Shown here piece by piece: positions 1-9,502 of a DNA stretch of 15,074 bases (the stretch's first letter is position 1; each line of letters begins with the position of its first letter). The position numbers and the translations under genes are program-made. The notes under the pieces are model-generated. The model saw only the letters and a list, made by a program, of their open reading frames with translations, was not told the origin of the DNA and ran no database searches. The stretch comes from Glomus cerebriforme (Eukaryota; Glomeromycota; Glomeromycetes; Glomerales; Glomeraceae), in contig QKYT01000005.1 in NCBI GenBank assembly GCA_003550305.1, positions 126,834 to 141,907 of the forward strand. Reading direction: 5' to 3'.

Positions 1-584
1 ATTTATTACATTTGGTAAAAAATTTCAAACACTTTTGTGGTAAGTTCTTACAACTTAACAAGGACATAAAACATTGATTCTTTGTAAAAAAAAAAAAAAT
101 AAAGACTTTTTGGTCGTTCGTTGTGATTTTTCGATAACGCCAAATTTTAATTACTTGACTTTGTATTTATTCTGTTGTTATCCAAAGATTGTTAGAGATT
201 TTTTTTTATGATCAAATTTGATCAAATTTTTTTAGAGAATTTCGATCAAATTTCATGAAAAATAATGCAATGTTACGCAAATTAACGAATTATAGGCGTA
301 CGAACGCTTCAAAGGTGTAAGTGTTTCTGATTCTTTACGTAAAATAACCTCATCGTATTAACTGTTAATTAAAAATAATAATATCATACCAATTATGGAT
401 CATAAGATAAAACCAATTTATGATCGTGTACATTCATCCAAAACGGGTATAATGTATTGTAAGTTGTTAACAAGAGTTTGTTAAAATATTTCAAAAATGT
501 TTGTATAATATAGACCAAATTTATTAATAATTATTAAAATATATTTATTCTAAATTACGATAAAAAAAAAAAATAAAAAGATTT
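1..584. other. Intergenic, 3' side of the F-box gene
   Basis: I see no gene here. The stretch is AT-rich with poly-A/T runs. A 10-base word, GATCAAATTT, occurs three times, at 210-219, 220-229 (head to tail) and 244-253. Short open frames, such as 255-320 on the plus strand (21 codons, basic), are too small to support. The part next to 585 should hold the 3' UTR of the minus-strand F-box gene. Confidence 0.5.
520..549 (-). terminator. Candidate poly(A) signals of the F-box gene
   Basis: Read on the minus strand, AATAAA occurs at 544-549 and again at 520-525, about 36 and 60 bases past the stop codon of the F-box gene. This is the usual hexamer and a reasonable distance, but AATAAA is common by chance in DNA this AT-rich. 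Confidence 0.35.
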
Positions 585-2099
585 TTAATAATCATCCTTT
601 TTTAATACATTTAATTCACTAAAATGTTTGATGATTTTTGAATGTTTTTCACGTTCATAAATATTAAAATATAAAGGATATCGTAATCTAATTAAACATT
701 TTTCTAAAAAATATTCTAAGGATTCACTATTAAAATTCCAACATAAAGGTAAATAAAAATTCGATAAATTAATAGGAATTACATCACCTACTTGTTTTAA
801 AATTTCACTAAAATCTATTATATTAAAATTATAAAATCCTAATTTTTTAAGATGAATACAATTTTTACATAATAATGGAATAGAATTAATATCAAAATTA
901 CCATGATATTCTTTTAAATTAGGACAATAAAATATTATACTATCAATAAATTTTTGAAAATTTTCTATTTCATCAACCCCTTCTATCCATATCATCGTTA
1001 TGATTTCAAGATTATATTCGGTATTTCTAATTAATGATGATATTTGTTTAAATGATAAAAAATTTATATTAATATTTAATTTTAAAAGTTTTAAAAATTT
1101 TGTTTTTGAAAATTTCTCTAAAATTTCTTCATTAAATTGTCTTTCATCTATAAGATTTAATTCTTCAAGATTATAACATTCAGTAAAAATATCCATACAA
1201 AAACAAATTGGTGATAATGTTAATGATTGAAATTTTTGTAATTTTAATTTTAATATTTTTTCAAATTTTAAAAATAAAATTTTATCATCATCATTATCAT
1301 CATCTTCTTCTTCTTCTTTTAATTTTATTTCAAAACTAAATTTTTTTAAAAATTTTTGTTCTTGTATAAGTATAATTAAAACGTCATCATTATCATCATC
1401 CATATGAAAATCATTTATCTTGATTTCTTCAATATTTTTACAAATTTTTGATATACCAAAAATAATTTCTGATGGTATCCATCCTGATATTTGAAATTTT
1501 TTTAAATTTTTTAATGTTTGATTTGCTTCAGGTAAAAATATTAAATTTATATAATCTTCTACTCTTATTTTATAATAATTATATCTTTTTTGATATTGAT
1601 TTTCATAATTAAGTTGTATTAAATTTTTACTACTTTTCATAAATAATTTACAAAGTTCTTTTATTACCATTAATCTATATTCATTTTTATCATTTTCTTT
1701 CTTGTTTTTTAAATGTTCTTTAAGAAATATATTTACTGAAAAATATAACCATGAATAATCAAGACTATTCATAAAATATGAATATTCAAAACTTGGTACT
1801 TTTTTCATCCATTTCTTTAATTTAATATGATTTCTTATTAAACTATTTTTGATTTCTTTAGGTAAACATGTTATAAATGTTGCTGTTAATAATGATAATC
1901 TATTTAAATATAATCCATCTATTAACCAATTCCATGCATTTCTCCAAAGAATTGGTATTGCTGTAACGCACCAACTTTTATTTACCAAAATACATGAATG
2001 TAATATGGTAAAACTATAGTTTTTTACTCCCATTCTTTCATAACTTAGATGTTCAAATATTATTGAAAGACATTCTACTGGTAATACTGATGATGCCAT
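585..2099 (-). CDS. F-box protein with leucine-rich C-terminal region
   Basis: This is an intact, intronless 504-residue protein. Residues 6-52 form an F-box-like segment: LPVECLSIIFEHL, then LHSCILVNKSWC and AIPILWRNAW. This is the layout typical of the large F-box families of arbuscular mycorrhizal fungi. From about residue 195 onward there are irregular leucine/isoleucine-rich repeats (LKNLKKFQIS, NIEEIKIND, NLEELNLIDE, LKKLGFYNF), consistent with a degenerate LRR substrate-binding half. Residues 262-272 are a run of Glu and Asp coded by GAA/GAT repeats, probably a surface loop. By family, the F-box would bind Skp1 and bring a target to an SCF ubiquitin ligase; the target cannot be read from sequence. 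The ATG at 2097-2099 is chosen because the F-box begins six residues later and an AT microsatellite lies directly upstream. Codon use is strongly A/T-ending. Function is inferred; the open frame itself is certain. Confidence 0.85.
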   Translation of the reverse strand: MASSVLPVECLSIIFEHLSYERMGVKNYSFTILHSCILVNKSWCVTAIPILWRNAWNWLIDGLYLNRLSLLTATFITCLPKEIKNSLIRNHIKLKKWMKKVPSFEYSYFMNSLDYSWLYFSVNIFLKEHLKNKKENDKNEYRLMVIKELCKLFMKSSKNLIQLNYENQYQKRYNYYKIRVEDYINLIFLPEANQTLKNLKKFQISGWIPSEIIFGISKICKNIEEIKINDFHMDDDNDDVLIILIQEQKFLKKFSFEIKLKEEEEDDDNDDDKILFLKFEKILKLKLQKFQSLTLSPICFCMDIFTECYNLEELNLIDERQFNEEILEKFSKTKFLKLLKLNININFLSFKQISSLIRNTEYNLEIITMIWIEGVDEIENFQKFIDSIIFYCPNLKEYHGNFDINSIPLLCKNCIHLKKLGFYNFNIIDFSEILKQVGDVIPINLSNFYLPLCWNFNSESLEYFLEKCLIRLRYPLYFNIYEREKHSKIIKHFSELNVLKKDDY

Positions 2100-2156
2100 T
2101 ATGAAAAGACAAAAAATTTTAAAATTATGATAAGGATTATTAAATTATTATTAAAA

Positions 2157-2157
<1 letters not shown>

Positions 2158-2195
<38 letters not shown>

Positions 2196-2239
2196 TTATT
2201 TTATTTTNTTTTATTTTTTTTTTTTTTAAAAAAAAAAAA
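2158..2239. repeat. TTA microsatellite, TTTTA tract and poly-T/poly-A switch
   Basis: Twelve TTA units (2158-2193) run into TTTTA-like units and then a poly-T run that switches to poly-A (to 2239). The tract begins about 60 bases upstream of the F-box start codon, so it lies in the promoter or 5' UTR. One undetermined base (N) at 2208 suggests that reads or assembly slipped here, so tract length is not reliable. Confidence 0.9.
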
Positions 2240-2426
2240 GAGAGAAAATGTTTTTCGTTTTAAAAATAATAATTAAAAAATGTAATGGTTTTTAATAGTT
2301 TTTTTAAATAAAATGTTAATCAGTTACACACGAAAATTATTTCATTTTTATTGGTGTCGATAAATCGATAAATCGTTATTACGTGCCAATCATTGATAAC
2401 CTACTATATCAATATTTATAATTACT

Positions 2427-2432
2427 CACGTG
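2427..2432. promoter_or_regulatory. Lone CACGTG E-box
   Basis: A CACGTG hexamer sits in the 8-base palindrome TCACGTGA (2426-2433), about 330 bases upstream of the F-box start. This is the core site of bHLH factors, including Pho4 of yeasts. No second copy was seen and no gene on the plus strand clearly starts here, so its use is only a guess. Confidence 0.2.
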
Positions 2433-2499
2433 AAAACCTTGATTATCTAAATTGGTTGGTATTCCCATTTTTTTATTACTGAAATGTTTTTTTTTTCTA

Positions 2500-3308
2500 A
2501 ATTCGAAACGTGGAAAGGTACCAGTTGAAACAGAAACTCAGTTTTTATCAAGTCCAGTATCTTGAGAACCTAAAGAATTATTCAAAATTATTTTTATTGC
2601 TGCTATTTTGTCAATGATAAATCCTTAAGTGAATCAATATATTATTTTTTAATTATCATGATTATTTTCGTTGAATTAAAAAGGATTCTTTCCTATAATG
2701 GCAAGTTATTAATTACTTTGATATATCTCAACTAATGATATTGGTGTGACAGTTATTATAGCAACAATGGAAAAGGTAATTATTTTCAATGGTTCACCTA
2801 CAGTCTATTAACTGCATTATGTTTTTAAGCATGATTTGTTTGCATGTTGGACATATAATTCGACTTACCATTTCATTAAATCAAGGAATTTGGATGGTCC
2901 TTAATTTACAAAGTTGTTATTAGAGTTTCTTACTAAAACCTCTAGGGTTAGCAGGTTGTTATTGTGACACACCAGATGAATCTATATTAAAATGATGTCA
3001 AAAATTATAATAAGCAACTTGCCCAGGTTTAAAGAGGTTAGAATGTTAAAAAAAAAAAAAAAATAGGTTTAGGTAAGGTAAATATATGTACTTTTTTTTA
3101 AAAAAAAGAATCTTTTTCTTTTGGTGGATTTATTTTTTTTTTCGTTTGGTCTTTTTTTTCAATAGGAATGATCATTTGAGTAATAATTTTCAGTCTTGTC
3201 TTCATAGTTGAGAAATTGCTAATATAACAGAAGATATTGATTTTGATGTTAAAAAAAAAATCCCTATATGATACATTTCCTTAACAATTTATTTATTTAT
3301 TTAAATAG
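2500..3308 (+). other. Intergenic with short coding-like fragments
   Basis: There is no intact gene. Several plus-strand frames are open for 30-60 codons between stops. One runs 2507-2629 with a hydrophobic stretch (FKIIFIAAILSMI) and one in-frame TGA. Another, near 2940-3030, reads GCYCDTPDESILK. In 2720-2990 all three plus frames look partly coherent, so no frame can be chosen. The fragments may be the upstream part of the broken gene at 3309-3790, but I could not join them. Confidence 0.25.
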
Positions 3309-3790
3309 ACTTCGTCATTTAAAGTAATTACAGTGGGTGAAAGTCATGCTATCATGGTGGATCGTTTCAGCGATTTTTATAAAGCAAGAAATCTTGTATC
3401 AAATATTGGAAGTATGTCATATAATAAAGTGAACTTTCTCAAATTCCTTATAAGATGCTTTATTGGCAACGGGTGGTAATATGGAATTTATCAAGTTTTT
3501 CATCATTATTTCTAACTCTACTCCTGTTAATATCAGATTTTATCCCAAACCTTTATTTAATGATATAACAAATTATATTGGGTTATGTTAAAAAAAAGCC
3601 GCCTTCAACTTTTTCATTTGAAACATTCAGCAAAAATGTAGTTTATTGCACGCAATATGTACGAGACAACCATTGGAAAAATGCTTGGGAGGGACATCAA
3701 AACTGATTGAATTCAGTGAGTATAAAATCATGGGCAGTAGATGAATTTGGTAATCGAATTCTTAGAAATTTAGCTTTAAGTTGTTAAAAT
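3309..3790 (+). pseudogene. Probable broken gene of unrecognised family
   Basis: Three coding-like blocks follow one another on the plus strand in different frames. Block 1 (3309-3478) includes VGESHAIMVDRFSDFYKAR. Block 2, after a frame change near 3450, includes DALLATGGNMEFIKF and VNIRFYPKPLFNDITNYIG. Block 3 follows a run of eight A at 3590-3597, where the frame changes again. It includes VRDNHWKNAWEGHQN, an in-frame TGA at 3703-3705, and SWAVDEFGNRILRN. A TTTAAATAG before 3309 could be a splice acceptor. The tryptophans and charged residues argue for a former gene rather than chance. Against this, the opposite strand is also partly open here. I do not recognise the family and infer no function. 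Confidence 0.35.
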
Positions 3791-4041
3791 GTAAATATTA
3801 TTATTATAACAAGACCGACATCAAATTAGGAAGTACTATTATGAGTAGACAAATACAGAAATACCAAAAACTTATAGAATTCTAGGGAGGACAAATATAC
3901 AAGATTATTTGATTGATTGTTAAAAAAATAATGGTTTGTTAATAAAAATAATAAAAATACATCATTCTAAATTTATATTAAATACTATGATAAATCAACA
4001 GTGCAGATTGCAGAGCAGAACCTTATATATATGAGTTATTT

Positions 4042-7000
4042 TTAATCATTTTGTAGTCCTTTTCTTACAGCCAATACTGAATCTACAATAACAGCATCTA
4101 CACCAGCTTTTTTTTGTAACCGTACATTGGTTACATCATTGTTCATAGCACCATAAGTGAAAAGTAACAGTCCCGTTTCTTTTATTGTCTTTACTAATTT
4201 TGGTGCTTCAATAACAGGTGCACTTGTAGTTACTATTCCCAATAAACCTGCAAATTTTGCAAATTTTATTGCTTCCTGAATAGAATTGCATCTTATATCT
4301 GCCATTGTTTCTTCACCACAGTCCGTTAAGAAAAACACCGGATAATTCGGTTGCTTAAAAGCTAACATTAAGCAAATATCCGGATTGAATGATGAAAAGA
4401 TAATATTACGATTCTGTTGAGCGTGTTCGTAGACACATTGGAGAATTGCGTCTACAAAAAGATTTAACTCCGTGTGATATGCCGGTAAACCATCTGCTTC
4501 TGCCTCATCTATCATTGGGTATTTAACTTCAACATTAAATCCAATATTAAGCGGCACTTGCTATTAAACAATAAAAGACCCTCAATAAATATTATAATTT
4601 AGAAAATAAAATTGTATACATTTGTAATGAATTATTCCGTTTACCTTAAATGTTTCTTCTAAAGTTGCAAAGGGTGCCTGAATTATACCATCATCATTTC
4701 CTTTTAATTTCCTCTCTTTATTTTCTGAACGCATAAAAGTATTAATGGGTACGCTATAAGATCTTTTCACCCTTTTTTTCTCACGATTATCACTTTGTTC
4801 TTTTATACCATTTTGATTGGAAGGACTTTGAAATTCCTTACGAATATTTTGATCTCGAGCCAAAAGTTCTTCAACGCCAAAACGTTGTCCTTTAAGCTTT
4901 AGGAATTGTTTATGAGTAATGGCATGGATCGGAATGTCGTATCCAGTTTCAGTGATAGTCCAGTCATGATAGATCACTGGAACGTGATCTTTAGTAAGTT
5001 GAACATCTATTTTATAATTGATCAACATTAATTATTTGATTAAAAAAAAATTATTATATATAAATCTTATATTTACCAAATTCAACATACTCTGCTCCGA
5101 GTGATGCGGCCGTAATAAAACTAATGAGGGTATTTTCCCCTATTTGCAAATTAAGAGTCCCTACCCTATTCATACCAAACCCACGATGTCCAATAACTTT
5201 GATGGTAGTCCAGTATGTATGTCTACCACCAACAGCAAGGTTTTTATGTCTGAAAGGTTTTACAATTAAAAATTCAAAAACCACTCTTCCAATAACTTCC
5301 AAATTCGTGTCAAGAATTGGAACAGTAACGGAACCCATTAAGGAACTGTGTTGTGGACCTGAAGAAGTTTTTACGGATGAAAGTAATGCCGTTGCACGTC
5401 CAATAAACTGTTTTTTTGTCCCATAAGTAGGTATTATATCAAACGTTAAAATAACGTTATCTACATCAGATGAATAAAACATTATTGGATCAACGGCGGA
5501 TGTGTTGTTAATCGGAAGATCAATAATCGCTGGTTCTCCATTAGCATTCTTAGCAGAGACTACAAGTGAAACTGAAGTTGATGGTATAATGGAACTTGAA
5601 ATTTGAGAATTATAAAGTTCCACTGGATTAATGCTTTTACGCAAATCAGTATTTCCAAGCGTTACAAGAATCAAAGATTGATCTTGTAGATATTTATGTC
5701 CATATGTTAACTCAGCTGATGTACTATTAAGTTTCTTAGAAGATTTTGAATTAATCTCCGCATTCATGGGCGTAGAAAAAAGTGGACTAGGTTCTTCAAA
5801 CGCAGTTACAGGACGCAAAATCTTCTTCACCGCAGAATGTCCCCGGAACACTGCATGTATATGTGGAGTCCAACCAGAATTGTCCATTACATTAGGATCA
5901 GCACCTGCTTGTATTAACACTTTGACACATTCCGTATGACCTTCCATGGCTACGAATATAAAATTAGATTAAAAAAATTATTATTATTTTTTTTATTTTA
6001 TTTTTTCAAGTTCTAAATAGTGCTTCGGTTTGTCTATCGGATATTCGTCATCTGGCGAATATCGGATTGATACCGAATTGGATGAACGGATGAAGTATAT
6101 CAGCAGATTGAAACACTAATTTTAAATATATATTACCTGCTAAGAATAGGGGAGTCCATCCATAAAAATTTTCTTTAACTTCCATATTTGCCTTTTTAAA
6201 ATTAGACTTGAGAATATTTTTGATATTATCAGGTACATTTCTATGTTCATTATCATCTAATCCAACCAACAATCTCACACAATCACCAGATCCGTTACGA
6301 GCAGCCAAATGCAATGGAGACTCCCCCTCTTCATCCTGAATATCAGGATCTGCACCATATGCGAGTAAAAGTTTTGCTGTTGTACTATGACCAAATCTAC
6401 ATGCTATGGCAAGCGGAGTTTGTGCATGAGTATGCGAAACGCTATATGGCGAAACATAAGCTGCAGTTGTAATATGTTGATTTGTTGCAGGACTAATAGT
6501 AGTGGAAGTAAAATTAACTGATCCCATTAACGGAGATGAATCGGCGACTAAAATAATGAATATTAATAAATTTTTATTACACAAGGCTGACTTCTATTAT
6601 TCTTAATATTCTTACATACCATTACTGATAGCATCAACATTTTTTATACTGCCCACTTTAATAATACAATTCACAACTGTAGTATGTCCACGTAAGACCG
6701 CGCAAAGTAGCGGTGTAAGCCCATCATTATCGAACCAGGAAGGATCACTGAATCCTTGTTGTGAAGGAAATTGGTCGGTTTTAATTAAAAATTCCAAAAG
6801 TATTTTTGTGGATTTTTCAAATCCGTTAATAGCAGCATAATGCAAAGGTCTTCTACCAAAAACATCTTTAAGTAAAACTTTTGAATATTCTGTTTCAGGA
6901 ACGTTCTCGAGAATCAAAGATATTAAACTTGTATCTTCACAAATATTATTAGTTCTACCATCATCGTTCTTGGAATCCTTTTGCGTTAGAAACGTCTCAG

Positions 7001-8584
7001 TAGAATATGTAATTTGTGTAATTTGTAATCCTTCTGGACCAATAACGCTATTTGTCGGGGAGCTAGATGGTGTCGTTAAAGGTGATGATTTATCTTTTGG
7101 TAATCTACCACCATGAATCATTAATTTATGAATCAACGAACGCTCATTGATATCATCATCATCAACTATACTGGCTCCAGATTTGAGAAGTAATTTTATA
7201 CATCTCATAGCGCGAAAATGACACGCTTTGTAAAGCATCGATGTTAAGGTCTAAGGACATTAAAAAAAAATGATGAATTATAATCTGAATCTATATCAAT
7301 TTAATAATAATAAAAAAAAAAAAAAAGGATTTACCTTTTTTATAGGTGATATTTGAATATTTAAGTTAGAAGATTTACTTAAATCTAGTGTGATTTGATT
7401 TATCAAATCTTTAAGGATATCTGTATCATCATTACAAATTGAATTCGTTAACATTCTATCTTGTTCTTCAGTCAAGTTAATTCGACGAAGGCGAACTTTT
7501 GTTGTGAATTCGATGTTTTGATGAATATTTTGTTTAAATTCTGCCATCCGACGTTGAACTTCTTGAATCCAATGCTCAATGGAATCCAACATTTCAGTCA
7601 ATGATGAATTCGTTGTGAACGGAAGAATATTAACCTACAAAAGAAATAATAGTATTAAATTTTTATGCATAATATGAGGCAGTTAATGAATTGATTCAAA
7701 GGGATCTATAATTGAGATCCGAAATTCCATGCCTCTCTTACAAAGGAATATTATATTATATAATTATGATGGACTCCGCAGTTCCGAATTCTCGTTATTA
7801 AAGGTACATAGAAAGGTTTCTCCGAACGTTTTAATAATAACGAACCTTTGTTTCTAAATAAAAATCTTTATCCTCTCTTCCCAGTCTCTTATCAAATCTA
7901 TATACAAAAAAAAAAAAGAAACATTATTAATAAACAAAATATGATTTATATGATCTATTTAATTTTCTTACTTTTTCAGAATTTTGGTAAATCCTTTCTT
8001 ATTTATGTCAGCAAAATGAAGGAGTTTATGAATTAGTTCTTTAGTTTGCATCATCACGGGTAAGAATTCCTCATCCGCATATGAATCAAAGTTAGGACTG
8101 AAATACGCGTTGGAATCATTGATTCCATTTTCAATTGAGTTAAAATTGATAGATGAGCTATTTGGAACAGGAACATAAGTTACCGATATTTTTCTGATAA
8201 TATTCTTAATCGGCGGTCTATTTCAGCATGCTTATATAAGAAAAAGTTGTCCACTTTTTCAAGCTCGCGATCTAGTTGAAAAAAGAAAGCTAAATGGATG
8301 ATAATAATTAGTTAAAAACAAATTATCCTCAAAGAAGGAACATACAAACATAAAACTAAAATTCCATAAAAAAAATACCAATTACAATATCATCACCGAC
8401 AGCTGTTCTGCCTGTTTTAACAGCATTATTTATGAGCTTTTTCAAAGCTTTATACGAAATATAATTCCTACATTATAATAAGGAGGTTAAAAATTTTCAT
8501 AATATAAACGATCATTAACTAAATTTATATTCACCTTGACCATTCTGGTGGTATTTGATTTTTTAATATCTTTCCGAACTTCAT
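4042..8584 (-). CDS. SPX-ankyrin-GDPD glycerophosphodiester phosphodiesterase (GDE1/PHO81 type)
   Basis: Eleven exons join in frame to 1172 residues. The SPX domain (about 1-165) starts MKFGKILKNQIPPEW, followed by YISYKALKK (19-27) and the lysine-rich NKKGFTKILKKFDK (114-127), the cluster that binds inositol pyrophosphates in this family. Ankyrin repeats lie at about 242-270, 372-398, 417-442, 494-549 and 581-626. Residues about 669-820 form the C2-like linker usual for Gde1/Pho81. The GDPD domain has GHRG (842-845), ENT (860-862), E878 and D880 (EFDVQ), H893-D894 and E1011/K1013 (NVEVK). All the usual metal and catalytic positions are therefore present, unlike the degenerate GDPD of yeast Pho81, so a working Gde1-type enzyme is likely. 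It would hydrolyse glycerophosphocholine-like substrates to glycerol-3-phosphate plus alcohol in the cytosol, tuned by phosphate status through SPX. The GDPD carries a basic insert near 940-985 (KKRVKRS). The function is known for the family and inferred for this copy. Confidence 0.94.
5950..6136 (-). other. Oversized intron 8 with a perfect hairpin
   Basis: This intron is 187 bases long, whereas eight of the ten introns in the gene are 67-89. Its middle (about 6020-6115) is richer in G and C than the surrounding introns. It contains a perfect 8-base inverted repeat, GATATTCG (6040-6047) and CGAATATC (6056-6063), with an 8-base loop. The donor GTAATA and an acceptor ending TTCGTAG are normal, and the ankyrin reading continues across it (LFLAG then MEGHTECVKVLIQ). 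Confidence 0.8.
7635..7845 (-). other. Oversized intron 5 with inverted repeats and a weak donor
   Basis: This intron is 211 bases long, the longest in the gene, and uses donor GTTCGT. It holds short inverted repeats, such as GGATCT (7702-7707) with AGATCC (7715-7720). Near the 5' splice site an imperfect stem is formed by TCGTTATTATTAAA and TTTAATAACGA. It separates SPX residues ending LETK from VNILPF, which fits the known run of SPX domains, so the splice is well supported despite the odd donor. Confidence 0.75.
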
Positions 8585-8609
8585 ATTGTGGAAAAATAAT
8601 TTGAGCCAT
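8450..8609 (-). other. Candidate uORF overlapping the SPX-ANK-GDPD start
   Basis: An ATG at 8607-8609 lies 25 bases upstream of the chosen start codon and is out of frame with it. It has A at -3 and G at +4, a better context than the main ATG. Through the spliced exon 1/exon 2 junction it encodes 30 residues and ends at TAA 8450-8452, inside the SPX coding sequence. It matters only if transcription starts above 8609. A TATA-like box at 8627-8633 could place the start below it. Confidence 0.3.
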
Positions 8610-8626
8610 AGTGGGAATTCTGTTCC

Positions 8627-8633
8627 TTATATA
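8627..8633 (-). promoter_or_regulatory. TATA-like box of the SPX-ANK-GDPD gene
   Basis: TATATAA on the minus strand lies 43 bases upstream of the main ATG and 18 bases upstream of the candidate uORF start. Position and sequence fit a TATA box, but such words are frequent in this AT-rich DNA. Confidence 0.35.
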
Positions 8634-8639
8634 TGAATT

Positions 8640-9077
8640 AATCATTATTAATTAATACGTTTTATTTGGAAACTCAGCCATTGCACAAACAATTCTTTAA
8701 TGAAAAATTTTTACTTGAAAAAAATTATTACGAAAAATCGAATAAAAAAGAAAAATCTAATCTAAAAAAACCCGAAATAGTAAATAATGATTTTCAATGT
8801 TTGTAATATTTATGGTTTCATAATATTTTCATAATCCAATCAAAATTTATTTGTGCACGGATAAGTAAATCTAGCCGTTATTATTGGAATGCAACAGAAT
8901 GCAACATAAATTTGCCACATGTCACAAAAAAATTTTCAGGGGTTTACTCATGAGAGTTCTAATCTAAATATCTTTGATAGCTAATTTTAGTTTATCTTTA
9001 ATGTATGATTTACAAGATTTGGGTTAAAAAAAAAAAAGTTAACTTGTCAATTCAATACCTTTGCTTGGCACTAATTA
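8640..9077. other. Intergenic upstream region of the SPX-ANK-GDPD gene
   Basis: I see no gene. This is the likely promoter of the minus-strand gene. A 10-base word, GAATGCAACA, is repeated head to tail (8887-8896 and 8897-8906). A GATAAG motif lies near 8860. No CACGTG box was found here, so there is no direct sign of Pho4-type control. Confidence 0.4.
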
Positions 9078-9263
9078 TCAAGTTTCGGTCAGATACGGAT
9101 CAAAAAGGTTAAAAAGATTAACCGTATCACGAAAAGGTTCCTTTTTTAGCTTTATAGCAATCCATTTGAAAATTTTATTAGAATTACTTTGATTTAAATT
9201 ATTTATTAGTATTAATTTTTCTAATTTTTCAAAGTACCAGATTGTTTTTTGAGTAAATCTCAT
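9078..9263 (-). CDS. Small ORF, 61 residues, doubtful
   Basis: This open frame starts MRFTQKTIWYFEKLEK and ends FNLFDPYLTET. The composition (two Trp, mixed charges, no low complexity) is better than random AT-rich translation. However, there is no recognisable domain, no promoter and no partner. It could be a leftover exon of a decayed gene, since the DNA on its higher-coordinate side holds other relics. I do not recognise it. Confidence 0.2.
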   Translation of the reverse strand: MRFTQKTIWYFEKLEKLILINNLNQSNSNKIFKWIAIKLKKEPFRDTVNLFNLFDPYLTET

Positions 9264-9502
9264 TGTAATTAAAAACTAATTAATCAATTGAATTAATATA
9301 AGCAATTAATAATTTTAAAAAATTTAGTATATTACTTTTATTTTAAAAACTATTGTACTGTATATATAGATTTACAAAAAAATTTTTTTTTTTTTTAAAT
9401 AGATTACTTTAAAATTAAAAACCTGAATTTACAAATTATATATTTGAATCTATTAAAAAATCAAATTCATATTTAAAAATACTTTTTTTTTATTTTTTTT
9501 AA
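9264..9502. other. AT-rich spacer
   Basis: Poly-A and poly-T runs with no supported feature. Confidence 0.5.

Larger units (their letters stand above)
4042..8584 (-). other. Exon-intron structure of the SPX-ANK-GDPD gene
   Basis: Exons, in order of translation: 8584-8535, 8467-8379, 8289-8184, 8097-7972, 7897-7846, 7634-7335, 7250-6620, 6547-6137, 5949-5077, 5006-4645 and 4560-4042 (stop codon 4042-4044). The total of 3519 bases is a multiple of three. All ten introns are GT-AG. Their lengths are 67, 89, 86, 74, 211, 84, 72, 187, 70 and 84. Each junction was fixed by needing to keep the SPX, ankyrin or GDPD reading. For example, exon 2 must end G|GTATTT rather than at the GTAATT seven bases earlier. 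Exon 4 begins after TTTCAG at 8098. The D of EFDVQ is split between exons 9 and 10. Intron 5 has the unusual donor GTTCGT. Confidence 0.88.

Noticed and set aside
255..320. Small basic plus-strand ORF of 21 codons followed by a GTAAGT donor-like site
   Set aside because: It is too short, and no acceptor with a continuing frame was found within the next 150 bases.
5124..5426. Plus-strand open frame of 100 codons
   Set aside because: It lies antisense inside exon 9 of the SPX-ANK-GDPD gene, has no domain, and is a shadow of that coding sequence.
7848..8036. Plus-strand open frame of 62 codons
   Set aside because: It covers intron 4 and parts of exons 4 and 5 of the minus-strand gene; the composition is low-complexity and hydrophobic.
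8098..8183. Reading intron 3 as coding sequence with a frameshift
   Set aside because: The stretch is open in another frame, but a standard GT-AG splice (CG|GTAACT to TTTCAG|T) restores the SPX reading exactly, so no frameshift is needed.
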